32,402 bases of DNA from a virus. The DNA is taken from the IMG/VR virus record IMGVR_UViG_3300025483_000045, positions 1 to 32,402 of that record. One strand, written 5' to 3'. Below, piece by piece: positions 1-9,800 of this stretch. Position numbers and translations under genes: made by a program. The first letter of the stretch is position 1. Every line of letters starts with the position of its first letter. The notes beneath the pieces were generated by a model. That model searched no databases. It was not told where the DNA came from and worked only from the letters and a program-made list of their open reading frames with translations.

Positions 1-8
1 ATGACCTA

Positions 9-158
9 ATGGCGACTATGAATAACTACATGAAGTCTAACGAATTTGTTAATGGTTATGCGTTTGCAAAGCATGTAGAAGGTTTAGCTTTAGAGTTGTG
101 GCGAACAGAGCAGAAAGCTATTGCAGAGCGCAATGCTGATAAGGAGTTGCCATTCTAA
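9..158 (+). CDS. Small early protein, 49 aa, ending in ELPF
   Basis: I do not recognise this family. The reading frame runs ATG(9) to TAA(158) and gives 49 residues, with an alternative ATG at 18. The first nine bases read ATG ACC TAA, so the stop of a truncated upstream gene overlaps this start as TAATG, the same coupling used across this operon. The stop again overlaps the next start as TAATG. The middle is helical and charged (FAKHVEGLALELWRTEQ), and the protein ends DKELPF. That tail resembles the end of the 31513-31758 product (EKGLPF), which sits at the equivalent place just before a paralogous zinc-ribbon gene. The first bases of the window cut off whatever came before. Confidence 0.55.
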   Translation: MATMNNYMKSNEFVNGYAFAKHVEGLALELWRTEQKAIAERNADKELPF

Positions 159-502
159 TGACTCCAATAGAAGCAGATTTCAATCCGGTAAACCATGAGC
201 ACCGAGGTGTTAGATACGAGAAGCATTCTAAGAAGTTAAGGTCTGGAACTAATCGTTTTATATCTGATGCAAGTTGCCACAAGTGTGGATCTTACACTAG
301 AGTTTGGGTAAGCAAAGGCAGTACATCTAAGTGCGTAGCTTGTAAACAGGAAGCGCAAAGAAAGGTTATTGCAAAGAAAGAAGTTAAAGCAGGCTATGTA
401 GCTGTAGATGTTGAGAAGCGCAGGGCTATAGAAGCCCACCAGGAAAGAGCAAACGATCACTTTGGTTATAATGGCCGTGCGGCTAATTTTGGCCGCTTAT
501 AG
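158..502 (+). CDS. Putative zinc-binding early protein, 114 aa, paralogue of the 31758-32057 gene
   Basis: The protein has a CHKC pair near residue 40 and a CVAC pair near residue 60, the pattern of a four-Cys zinc ribbon, followed by a Lys-rich stretch and a conserved KRRAIEAHQER segment. The gene at 31758-32057 shares the plan: EHRG-x-RY-x-KH, RFISD, C-x2-CG-x-Y-x-RVW, a second Cys pair and the same RRAIEAHQER tail. The start overlaps the previous stop as TAATG. The last 11 or so residues come from sequence that in the other copy belongs to the downstream gene's region, so this C-terminus looks extended by a rearrangement. Function unknown; zinc binding is inferred from the Cys spacing only. 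Confidence 0.7.
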   Translation: MTPIEADFNPVNHEHRGVRYEKHSKKLRSGTNRFISDASCHKCGSYTRVWVSKGSTSKCVACKQEAQRKVIAKKEVKAGYVAVDVEKRRAIEAHQERANDHFGYNGRAANFGRL

Positions 503-691
503 AAACTCAAAAGGAAAACAACTAATGACTACAATGACTAATATTCACCACATTACAAAATTAACCACGTCAAGTGTACCTGGCGGATCGATCATCATTA
601 ACTTTGAAACTGACTATGGAGGGCATGGTTCGGTTACTTTCTTTCCTAGTAAGTTAACCAACAAAACAGAGCTATTACAGCTATTGAAACA
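469..691. repeat. Left copy of the end-to-end repeat (about 223 bp)
   Basis: This stretch matches 32180-32402 at a constant offset of 31,711 bases, with two differences: C/A at 476/32187 and C/A at 584/32295. Homology begins at TAATGG and continues to the last base of the window. Upstream of it the two sides differ. It holds an inverted repeat (GCGGC, 7-base gap, GCCGC) near 479-496 and the start of the 525-722 gene. Confidence 0.9.
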
Positions 692-722
692 AGACATTGA
701 TTGCGACCTGGAGATTGCCTGA
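525..722 (+). CDS. Small early protein, 65 aa
   Basis: Unrecognised small protein with a glycine-rich centre (FETDYGGHGSVTFFPSKL) followed by a helix (TELLQLLKQDID); the alternating hydrophobic pattern suggests a small alpha/beta fold. I chose ATG 525 because AAGGA sits nine bases upstream. An in-frame ATG at 471 would add 18 residues and is the start that would couple (TAATG) to the upstream gene in the right-hand copy at 32182, so that longer form is possible. The same gene begins again at 32236 and runs off the window. The difference at 584 is synonymous (GGC/GGA, Gly), which indicates the frame is under selection or that the two copies split recently. Confidence 0.65.
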   Translation: MTTMTNIHHITKLTTSSVPGGSIIINFETDYGGHGSVTFFPSKLTNKTELLQLLKQDIDCDLEIA

Positions 723-744
723 TAACGATCTCTGAGGAGGGATA

Positions 745-894
745 ATGGCTATATATATTTGTGATTTTTGTGACGGCATGAAAGACGATGATTATAATCC
801 GCCACAAGAGCTGGCAGGTAAGTACGATATGATTTGTGAGGATTGTAATTTAAGTTTTTTTAATGAAGAAGGCGAAGAAAACGATAATATTTAA
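745..894 (+). CDS. Small putative zinc-ribbon protein, 49 aa
   Basis: A 49-residue frame preceded by a very strong ribosome binding site (GAGGAGG at 734-740, four bases before ATG). It begins MAIYICDFCDG, with a CxxC near residue 6 and a second CxxC (CEDC) near residue 33, the layout of a minimal treble-clef or zinc ribbon. The C-terminus is acidic (NEEGEENDN). Clear spacing to both neighbours and the good ribosome site support a real gene. Function unknown; small Cys-pair proteins of this kind recur along the same operon. Confidence 0.7.
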   Translation: MAIYICDFCDGMKDDDYNPPQELAGKYDMICEDCNLSFFNEEGEENDNI

Positions 895-906
895 TGGAGA
901 GCATAT

Positions 907-1227
907 ATGAATGATTTAGGAATTTTATTAAGGGATGCAGGCATTGAAGCTGCAGAAGATAATGCTAATAAAGAATTAGCCTGGACTGACCTGGCTTACA
1001 ATGCTTTGATTAGATTTCCTGCCGGTGTCGAGCATTTTACTTGTGAGCAGGTGAGGGCCTGGGCAGAAGAAAATACTGACATACCTACACCTCCTGATAG
1101 TCGAGCCTGGGGAGGTACATTCCAACGTGCTGCAAAGTCTAAGCTAATTTTAAAAATCGGCTACATTGCAGGTGAAGGCCCCCAGTGCCATAAAGGTGTT
1201 AAAACTCTTTGGGCTTTTAATATATAA
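907..1227 (+). CDS. Phage protein of winged-helix-like appearance, 106 aa
   Basis: Resembles a widespread family of small phage proteins with the pattern 'FT-x-E-x-VR...PPD-x-RAWGG-x-F-x-RAAK-x-x-LI-x-x-x-GY'; here these are FTCEQVRAW, PPDSRAWGG and FQRAAKSKLILKIGYI. I recall relatives among replication/recombination genes of lambdoid and marine phages, and the fold looks like a small winged helix, but no function is established to my knowledge. A GGAG ribosome site (896-899) lies just before ATG 907. It is the last gene of the rightward early operon, and its stop lies inside the hairpin at 1211-1232. Confidence 0.75.
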   Translation: MNDLGILLRDAGIEAAEDNANKELAWTDLAYNALIRFPAGVEHFTCEQVRAWAEENTDIPTPPDSRAWGGTFQRAAKSKLILKIGYIAGEGPQCHKGVKTLWAFNI

Positions 1228-1232
1228 AGCCC
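1211..1232. terminator. Putative bidirectional terminator between converging operons
   Basis: GGGCTTT and AAAGCCC form a perfect 7-bp stem with an 8-base AT loop. It spans the stop codon of the rightward gene ending at 1227 and lies two bases from the end of the leftward gene at 1234. The flanks are T/A-rich but lack a long uninterrupted T run on either strand, so termination strength is uncertain. Its position between convergent transcription units is the main support. Confidence 0.5.
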
Positions 1233-1233
1233 A

Positions 1234-2925
1234 TTAGTTTATTTTGACTTCGTAGTAAGTGCCGTTAACAAACGGATTAGATACGTTATTTATTGTCACT
1301 AATAAGTTTGCTCCAAAATCTAAAAATGATGCGCCAGCCAAACTTATAACTTGTGTAGCTCCGCCTCGCGGAGTTATGCGAATTTCGTTTAGTACGCTAT
1401 AGTCAATTGAACTACCCTTAATAGCAAAAGTAAAAACATTATTTGCCCAATAAAAATCTACTATGTTACTTTGTCTTTGTTTTACGGAAGCGCTTAAAGT
1501 ATTCATAGCTCCATAATCTGTTGGCAAAGTAACAGTAGAGTTTTCACCCAGGGTTGTAGTAACTTGTGGATAAGGTGATAGTGACGTTATAGGATTATTG
1601 TCTGCTGGGTAATATTCAGTTATTAAGCCAGCTGGATAATTTTGAGAATAACCGATCTTTCCAGAAGCAGTACCAGCTTGCATCCAAAAAGTTGAAAAAG
1701 CATCTCTAGGTATTACTTCAACACTGTACTTTTCACCACTAACAAAACTCACATTTTGCCCATCCGGTAGACCAGAATATTTAATTCCAAAAAGTGTCTC
1801 TGTTACAGTTATATGTTCTATATCCTGGCATCGAATAGTGTGATCAAAAGAAGGTGTGTCTATACCTTTAATTCTAAACTCAGTAAACATCCAAGGATTA
1901 GATACCGGCCTTTGCAAAGCATTAAAATTTCTAACAGAACCTACATCTAATTCAGGCAATACGGCAGGTCCAATTGGCCCTGATAATTGACCAGACCATC
2001 CACCTGCATTGTTTCTTGAACAAGAAGATAATGTAAATTCATCGTTATCTCTACCCCTGTTTACAACCTGAATTTTATCTCCAACTTTCCATATTTGATT
2101 AGTTTGTTTTGTTGCGTATATTCCTGCATATATGCCGGCGTTAAAGAATTCTGAAAACGCTAAATCAACTGGTGTTAAACTTTTACGGTCTTGTGATATC
2201 TCTAATTCAATTTCATTATTTTTTGTTTGTAAATTTACTATTTTTATACGGCCTGGGTTATCTGCGTATCTATTTCCTACAACTCGACCAAACTTAGCTC
2301 CGCTTGATCCGCCTCCAGGTAACAAGCCCCAAACATCACCATTAGGCAAAGATCCTGGCAATACAATAGTGTAAGTAAGAATAGATCCATTGCTATCAAC
2401 AGTTAAAATATTAATTCCAAAAGTATCAGCGGTCCCAGAAGGTTGTCCTGTAACTGCAGAACTTATTGAATCGCCAGCTACATATCCAGTCCCACCATCT
2501 ATTAAAACTATATCTCCAACTGTTTTAGAGCCTTTATAAAAATAAGCGTCATAACCAGAAGGACTTGTCATTTGTACAACACTTCCAGCGCGATAACCCT
2601 GGCCCCCAGTCTTTAATGACCAATTAGAATTTGCATAATATGCTTTTAAAGATCCTGAAGTTAAAACTGTGTAATTTGTAAATCCTGTACCAGCACTTAC
2701 TAAAACCCATGTATCTCTTGAAAACTGACCACTTAATCCTAATGATCCAGAAACAGTAGATCCAAAACCTTGTTGAGCTGTAAGCACTTTAGTTGGGTTA
2801 ATATCATAATCTGAGTTTAAATACCCTATAGTACCTGCAGCGCCATTAGCTATAAATTCCCAGGTTCTCGTTAAAGAAGATATTGTTGCTGCAGACGTTG
2901 CCGATACACCAATTATATTACTCAT
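1234..2925 (-). CDS. Putative distal tail fibre or structural protein with GxGY repeats, 563 aa
   Basis: Large beta-rich, Ser/Thr/Gly/Asn-rich protein without recognised catalytic motifs. Residues about 70-200 hold repeated turns of the form G-x-G-[FY]-x-x-x-[DS] (GTGFTNY, GQGYRAGS, GTGYVAGD), a repeat type common in phage tail and cell-surface proteins and also present in the 1077-residue protein at 22681-25914. It overlaps the preceding fibre gene by four bases (ATGA), so the two are likely translationally coupled. It is the last gene of the late operon. I infer a tail fibre tip or receptor-binding accessory from gene order; homology alone does not prove it. Confidence 0.65.
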   Translation of the reverse strand: MSNIIGVSATSAATISSLTRTWEFIANGAAGTIGYLNSDYDINPTKVLTAQQGFGSTVSGSLGLSGQFSRDTWVLVSAGTGFTNYTVLTSGSLKAYYANSNWSLKTGGQGYRAGSVVQMTSPSGYDAYFYKGSKTVGDIVLIDGGTGYVAGDSISSAVTGQPSGTADTFGINILTVDSNGSILTYTIVLPGSLPNGDVWGLLPGGGSSGAKFGRVVGNRYADNPGRIKIVNLQTKNNEIELEISQDRKSLTPVDLAFSEFFNAGIYAGIYATKQTNQIWKVGDKIQVVNRGRDNDEFTLSSCSRNNAGGWSGQLSGPIGPAVLPELDVGSVRNFNALQRPVSNPWMFTEFRIKGIDTPSFDHTIRCQDIEHITVTETLFGIKYSGLPDGQNVSFVSGEKYSVEVIPRDAFSTFWMQAGTASGKIGYSQNYPAGLITEYYPADNNPITSLSPYPQVTTTLGENSTVTLPTDYGAMNTLSASVKQRQSNIVDFYWANNVFTFAIKGSSIDYSVLNEIRITPRGGATQVISLAGASFLDFGANLLVTINNVSNPFVNGTYYEVKIN

Positions 2926-3803
2926 AAATTAAGTACCGCTGTATTTCCGTAAACTGCCCATGTGTCAGTAGCAATTTTTTGAAGTGTAGCAACACCACCT
3001 TTCATTATTTTCTTTGCAGCTGCAGAGGGCTGATTTATGCCATCGTAAAAATATAATTCAACACTGCCACTGGCAGGCGATATATTAATTTGCGAAGTTC
3101 CACGGTTAGAAAAATTTATAATAGTTCCAATTGGAAAAGCTATAGAAGAATTTGCTGGAACAACAACTGAAAATAAACTTGTTCTACTAGACTCAATTAA
3201 GGTATTAGCATCTGACAATGCCAGGGTTTTGTTTGAAGCAGATAAGTTAGTAATATTCTGTACTGATACTGCAGCAAAATAACTTGGGTTTGCTAATGCT
3301 AAATAATTTTTTGTAACTGCATCCTGTCCGTCTACTGGATCTGATACATTTTTTATGGCAATAGATTCTGCATTCCAGTCGCCACCAGTTACACCTTTAG
3401 TAATACTTCGGCCTAAGAGCTCTTCTACTTGCTGCAGTAACATAATAAGAAGATCTTGCTCATCATTGTAAGTTACAGATAAAAAGTCACCTTGTTCCTG
3501 GATATCAGTTATACGTTGCGTAGGCTCGTTTCTACGAATAGTAATAATATCGCCAACTGAAGCGCCAGCTTGCAAAGTTATTTTTTTAAGAACTCCAGCA
3601 ACATTACCCGCACCAGTAACAGTGTAGTTAGTTGTAAGTGTAAGTAGATCTGCAGCATCATCCGGTGATTGACCTGCCGGAGTTAAATATACATCAAGGC
3701 TTGCGTTAGTAAAAAACGGCCAAGTGATAGTAAAGTCTACCTGGCCCGCTGTTGCTGTGTACTGCTCTGTAGGGCTTACATCGTTTACGATTATATGAGC
3801 CAT
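2922..3803 (-). CDS. Tail fibre protein with T7 gp17-like N-terminus, 293 aa
   Basis: The first 135 or so residues match the T7 gp17 N-terminal (Phage_T7_tail) pattern: a short strand, 'YTATAGQVDFTITWPFF', 'NYTVTGAG', 'GDIITIRRNEPTQRITD' and 'EQDLLIMLLQQVEELLGRSI'. This domain anchors fibres to the tail. A short linker follows, then a C-terminal beta region (residues about 180-293) with a pattern often found in phage adhesion proteins ('GTIINFSNRGTSQINISPA', 'GGVATLQKIATDTWAVYG'). It is much shorter than T7 gp17 (553 aa), so it probably acts as an adaptor for the 563-residue protein encoded directly after it with a 4-bp overlap. Confidence 0.8.
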   Translation of the reverse strand: MAHIIVNDVSPTEQYTATAGQVDFTITWPFFTNASLDVYLTPAGQSPDDAADLLTLTTNYTVTGAGNVAGVLKKITLQAGASVGDIITIRRNEPTQRITDIQEQGDFLSVTYNDEQDLLIMLLQQVEELLGRSITKGVTGGDWNAESIAIKNVSDPVDGQDAVTKNYLALANPSYFAAVSVQNITNLSASNKTLALSDANTLIESSRTSLFSVVVPANSSIAFPIGTIINFSNRGTSQINISPASGSVELYFYDGINQPSAAAKKIMKGGVATLQKIATDTWAVYGNTAVLNL

Positions 3804-3805
3804 TT

Positions 3806-6800
3806 TTAGTTAGTCTCCTGAAATTTGTATTTTGGCGTATTAGATCTTGTATTAACTTCACGCTGTAAATCTGGGTATTCAATTAAAACCTGGGCTTTAG
3901 CTGCAAGTCTGTACTGGTTTAGTATTGACTGTATAAATGCCGCTTTACCGCCATCTTCGCCATCCGTAAACATATTATACATTCCAGAAGACTGGTGCTG
4001 ACCAGTCACTAATAAATTTAGTTCTTCCTGTAAAGTTCCGCCTTGGCTAACAAATCCATTTGTAGTTATTGGCGCACCATTTTGAGTTTTTGTAATCTCA
4101 TTACCGGCAAGTTGGACCATTCTATAATATGCTGCTGGGTAATCTTTTCTAAGTTTTACCTCAATAGATCCGCCACCATACGGCTTGCTAAAAGACTGAT
4201 TTCCACCAGGCAATTTAACAACTTTTCTCAATCTACTTAACTCTATATCTATAGGTTGTGGCTTGATAGATGATTTATAAAACGGCGATACAGCATCATA
4301 TACCTTGCCCATATCTGACCGGCGAGTTCTTTCGTTACCCCATCGGTCATATCTCGCAGGCAATTGGTTTGATAATCCAGGCGTTCTAGCTTTGATCATA
4401 TCTGCCATTGTCTGAGCATGACGCATAACTGGATCTTGCATCTTTGCATATTCGTTAACGGCTGAAGGTACAGCCAGGGTAGATACTATTTTGTTAAAAT
4501 ATCTATCTGCTTTTACAGTAGGATCATTCATCATTTCAAAGAAGTCTGAAACGCCTGTCATATAATTTTGTACTGACATAGAAGAAGCAACCGCTGCCGA
4601 AGTAGCAACCATTAGCTCTTTGATCTCATCCGTAGGCTCCTCGCCTTCTGTCGCTTGTAATATCTCTGTTACTGTCGCCATCATAGAAAGTAATCCGCCA
4701 ATAGGCTCCATTCCTCTATATGAAACATGCTTGAACTCACCTGTATTTGGATCTTCCCATCTTACTGAGTAAGGCTTGTGAGTTAATAACCATTCTCTAC
4801 GATCATCTGCATCTGCAGGTCCGTTACCAGTTAAATGCCCGCTCATCGTTAGATCTGCACCAACTAACATTATTGCAGTACCCATAGTTTGTTGAGCGAT
4901 AGCCATTTCTTTTGCTTCGCCACCAGCATTAATTGCATCACGATATCTTTTAACAACCGGCGCTAAAGGTGTGCGCTCGAAAGTATAAAGACCAATATTA
5001 TATGGGGTATTTCTAAACGGCTGAACTATCTTACCTAACACTGGTAACTGACTGATAGAATTCCATGCAACATTAAACTCAGTTTTTTCTGGGATATCTG
5101 TAAATACCTGTCTTTTACCCTGCGCTTGTGCAGTTAGAATCATATACTCTTCAGGATTGTTTAACAGCTCTTCCATCTGCTGTTGGCGCATGGGCTCAGT
5201 AATTTCACCCCTTTCAATCATTTCATCAACTTTCTTAAATGCTAATCTATGAATTTCCATATCAAAATTCATTGTTGTAAAAAGCTCATCGCTTGCCGTT
5301 AGAGCTCTACCTGGAACACTTAAAGTACCGTTTACAACTGCAGCAATATTGTATTTAATTGTGCCAGGCTCTAAATTCCATCGCTGGGGATCTAAACCGG
5401 TAATCATTGGTTGGTCAACTTTTCCTACACCAAAACCTGATTTGTTATTTTTAACAGCCTGCCATACTGTACCCATTTCTCCGGTTTCTTTAGATACCCT
5501 TAATCCTCGAATCATACCCATTGTCATACCGTAAAGGCTTGCTGCGGCTTCACCTTTTTGAATGGTGTCCATGCCTGGCATTCTAGCAGCTAATGACAAT
5601 TCTGCTGGGCGTAGCATTGTTGTTAAAGCGTTGCCAAAAAAGTTACGCGCATGAGTTTTTGGTCCTGACAATAAAGCAAAATACCAGGCTTGCGCTACAG
5701 CATCACGGGTTTTTGCCCATGCAGTTCCGTTTACGAATGCTTCGACTTGCTCTGCAGATCCAGCTTCGCTTAAAGCTACATGACGTTTTGCAATTTCTTG
5801 TATGTTAGTTTCGTTGCTTAACTCGTCTACAAGAGTTGTTAATTGCTTATCATCTGCGGGCATTCTCCAGGCATTTAAAGCTCTGGCTGTTTCGGCTCTA
5901 GCACCTAAAACTTCTCTCTGTATTGCAGAATGGATAACTAACTGACGCTTGTATGCAATCATGTTTAAAGGACTTGGGTTTAATGCCACTTCATTAGCAA
6001 GATCCATAGACCTTCTGCCAGACTGCGCCCAAAGGTTTCTTACTGCAACTGTTTGCGCTGCATTAAGAGGCTCACCAACACGTCTATCCGCTAGTACCTG
6101 GAAGGCATCTAACTTGTCTGCTTCTAAAGAAGTTTGGTCCCATCCTACTTTGCCACGTCTTGCAGCATTTATTTCAGATATATCTTCATCTGCCAGGTTT
6201 TGAATAAGCTCTTTAACATCATCATCCGTATTGATTCTAGCAAAGTTAATCTCCACTTCATCAATAGATCCGGCTCCCATGTTATATGCAGGTGCATCTG
6301 GATCACCAGCTTCACTTTTGAAAGCATCAAATCTTTGCTTTTGAATATCTACAGCTTCTTCCGCTACTTCTTGTGCAGTCTGCTCTTTAAACCCTTTTCT
6401 AGCTGCGTAGAATGTGCCAATTGAGGCTAAAGCAGCTTTGCTTGCCTTGTTATTTAACATTGCTTTAAATAATTTTTTGCTTGTTTCTGATCCTACAGCT
6501 GCAGTTACTCCCTCAAAACCTGCTGCAACACCAACTACGTCAAGCGTAGTTTTTAGCCTGGCTTCTGCTTCAGAATCTTTAGTAGTTATCCAGTCCAAAA
6601 ATTCTGACTCAACACCTAAATCTTGGAGCAATTTACCAAACTGGTCCTCAAACGGGTCAAAAGCAGTATTAGCAACAAGGGCTTCTGCAGCAAGTGTTCG
6701 TCCTGCAGCACTTAATCCTTTTTCAGCTGTCCATCCAATTGATTTAAGTCCTTTTTGAAATTGTGTAAACGGAACAAAAAATTGAACTCCCATTTTTGTT

Positions 6801-9800
6801 ACGTCTTCTGCAACGTTTTCTGGCTGCCCCATAGCGGCTTCTAACACTCTAGCAACTGTTGCCGGTGCAGACTCTTGATTTATATCTACACCTTCGGGAA
6901 GCTCACCAGTTTCACTAAAGACATTAAACTGTTCATTGGTTATATCGCCATCCATAAGCAACTCGATGCCAGCATAATATTTATCGTTAGGCATACCTTT
7001 ATTCATCTCAGGCATTAAATTCTGTGTAAAATCTGTAAATGAATTTAAAGTCTTATCAATGTTTTGTACAGCTTCCGCTAAACCGCCTACAGCCTGTGCA
7101 GCAATACCAGGCAATGCAGTTATAGCACTAATTGGAATTCCCATACCGCCAGGTGCACCAGAAGCCAACATCATATCTACATCAAACTGCTCCATTTCTG
7201 CTAGTTGCTTATCCCATTCTACTTGTGGGTCAACTGACTCAAACGTCCCTGTTGCCCTTTCATAAGCAGCCTGCTCACGATCTGCAAAATCCTGCGACAT
7301 ATTTGCATCAATATCTTTAGCATAAGATTCTTCGCTTGCAATTGCAGCTGCAGCTACGGCGCTTGTACCGCCAATAATCTTTCCGTTTTTAGATTTAATC
7401 GTAATTAAATTGTCATCGAATACAACATAATTTTTAGATCCTAAAGATCTTGAATCACGAATAGCCTTTGTAAGTCTTGGGCTTGGATCCCAATCGCTAA
7501 TATTCCCACCAAAAGCAGCTTCAATTGCTTCTGCAGGATAATCAAAGCCCAGGTAATCATCTGCCTCTAAAGCCTCTAAAAGTTCTGTTTGCTTTGCACT
7601 AAAATGCCCATCATCAATTAACTCTCTAACTTCATCAAAACCAGCATCATCTGGCAATACTTCGCGCCATCTTTTTGCAATCATTTTGATAGGTAGGTTT
7701 CTTGACGCACCATCTGCAAATTGTATACCTTGAATGCCCAATGCTTTTAAGGCATCACTTGCTTCTTTAGGGTTTGTGGCGTTTGGTTTGATTGTGTAAT
7801 AAAGTTTTCTGCCTTCTTTAGTACCTAAATCAATACCAGCTTCAGACAATCTTTCTTTAACAAAATCACTTTGCTCATCTAAAGGTAGATCCCAATCTAA
7901 CATTTGATCTGGTTCGGCATCAATTTCTACGTTATAAAGATTGCCTAGCTGCGGTTCAATATTTGCAGGATCAACATCTTTAAGATCATTAATTGTTTTG
8001 ACATAAGTATCAATATATTCCTGGCCGCCCATATCAATAATGTAGGCATCACCATTCTTTAGATCAGCTTGATAGCTTTCTAATAATTCTAAAGCACCTT
8101 TTTCGCCGTTTTCACGCAACTCAGATATCGCTTTAAATTGTGGCGTACCTCTATCGTAGACAACTCCACCCACGTTAAAACCGTTTAGGTGTGTTTCGTT
8201 ACTTAAAGACTCTCGATAAGACTCACCGGTTTCTTTTCTACCACCAAAGTAAGAGCCATAACCATAAGCCTGAGCACCTTCGCCACTCCCAATATAGTTA
8301 GAATCAAATTTGTTAAAACTATGCGGGCTTCCATGCCAGGCATTGATAACAGTTTTTCCCAACGATCCAGCACTTGCTTCACTATCTGAGCTAAATGAAG
8401 CAAAGCCACCAGCTACAGCCATAGCTTCAACAATATGCTGCTTATTATTCATTACCACTTCAGTAAAGCCTAAAGCCGCTGCAGGAATTGCGTAAAGCAA
8501 TTTCATATCTGCATAGCCTTTCTGCTTACTCTTAGTTTTCATTACATCAAACACTGCAACAACATTACCCTGGGGAGTAGACTGCAGCATTGCGCTATAA
8601 CCGTTTTCATCTATAAGATTAGATAGCTCGTTATAACGCTCTTGGCGTGATCTTCTGCCGCCGTAAATAGTTTTTTCAGCTATCTTAGAAAATAAGTTAT
8701 CTGGATCTGAAGCAATATCGTAAATCTGTTCTACTCGTATATCTACAGAATGCGGATTAGGCCCTAAGCCAACTTCGCCAGCATAAGGATTTTCTTTAGT
8801 ATTAACGCCACCATACCAGCGCTTTGCAAAATCATCACTTGCTGCCAGGTTACGCTCTGATACTGTACGACCTGATAAACCACTACCGTAGTATTCTGGA
8901 TCAATACGGTCTAGATTTTGGCGACTTCCTGACATATGACTTAGTGTGACAATACCATCATCATCTACTGCGCCAGCTAACCTTCCTAAAACGCCATCGT
9001 TACCAGCTCGCTGGATATAGCTTAGTCTTTGATCGCCCAAAGGTGTATTTTCAACAACGGACCAATTAGGAAGCAATCCAGTTTTTTGTTGTGCGAATGT
9101 AGTATCATCGAATTTCGCCGTTCGGTTAATATCGCCTTGTGGGCCATAGTTCAACCAGGAATTTTGGCCGCGAGTTTCTACCGCCACCGCCCTCATAGCT
9201 AAAGGTGAAAACATGCCGCTGTGACTTTGGTAAGCCATTTCTTCACCTGCAGCACGAAAACCTACGCCAGACTTAGCGTGACCATAATAATCGTGTACAG
9301 CTCTGAACATATCATTGAAAAGTAAAGGCTCACCATCTAAAACATATTTAGATTCACCTACTAGCGGGTTGTTCTTTGGGTCCATTACATCCCAGGTTTC
9401 ATTGCCTGATCCGTAACCGTCTTTTGTTGGAAATATACCTATACGCTTATTCTCACTGATATCACGCAACGCTGCATAAGGTGATCCGGCGTATGGGTTT
9501 TCACCTCTGATAAAAAATGGAGTTACGCCATCTTTTAGCATTTGCTCATACTGAGCTTCTGTTTCTTTAATTAAAGCATTATATGCTTTTTTTACCCTGG
9601 GGCTGTTAGGGTTTTGCTTCATGTAATCGAACTCTTCAGCTACAGCCTCACTGAATATTTCATCATTTTTTTTGTAAACTTTTGGCTCACTATAAGGTAT
9701 TGAAGCATTGCTAGTGTATTCAATTGCGCTGTTCTTGATATCAGAATTCTGACCAACATAAGCAGGGCCAAGATCTGTTATGTTTGGGGTAGAAGGTGCT

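Noticed and set aside
469-691. T7-style direct terminal repeat
   Set aside because: A true terminal repeat would begin at base 1. Here 468 bases of different sequence precede the left copy, so a circular or permuted assembly with a variant flap fits better.
5593-6758. Several plus-strand frames of 70-114 codons inside the 2084-residue gene
   Set aside because: They lie opposite a gene with clear protein motifs, lack ribosome sites and have low-complexity Ser/Thr/Ala products typical of antisense shadows.
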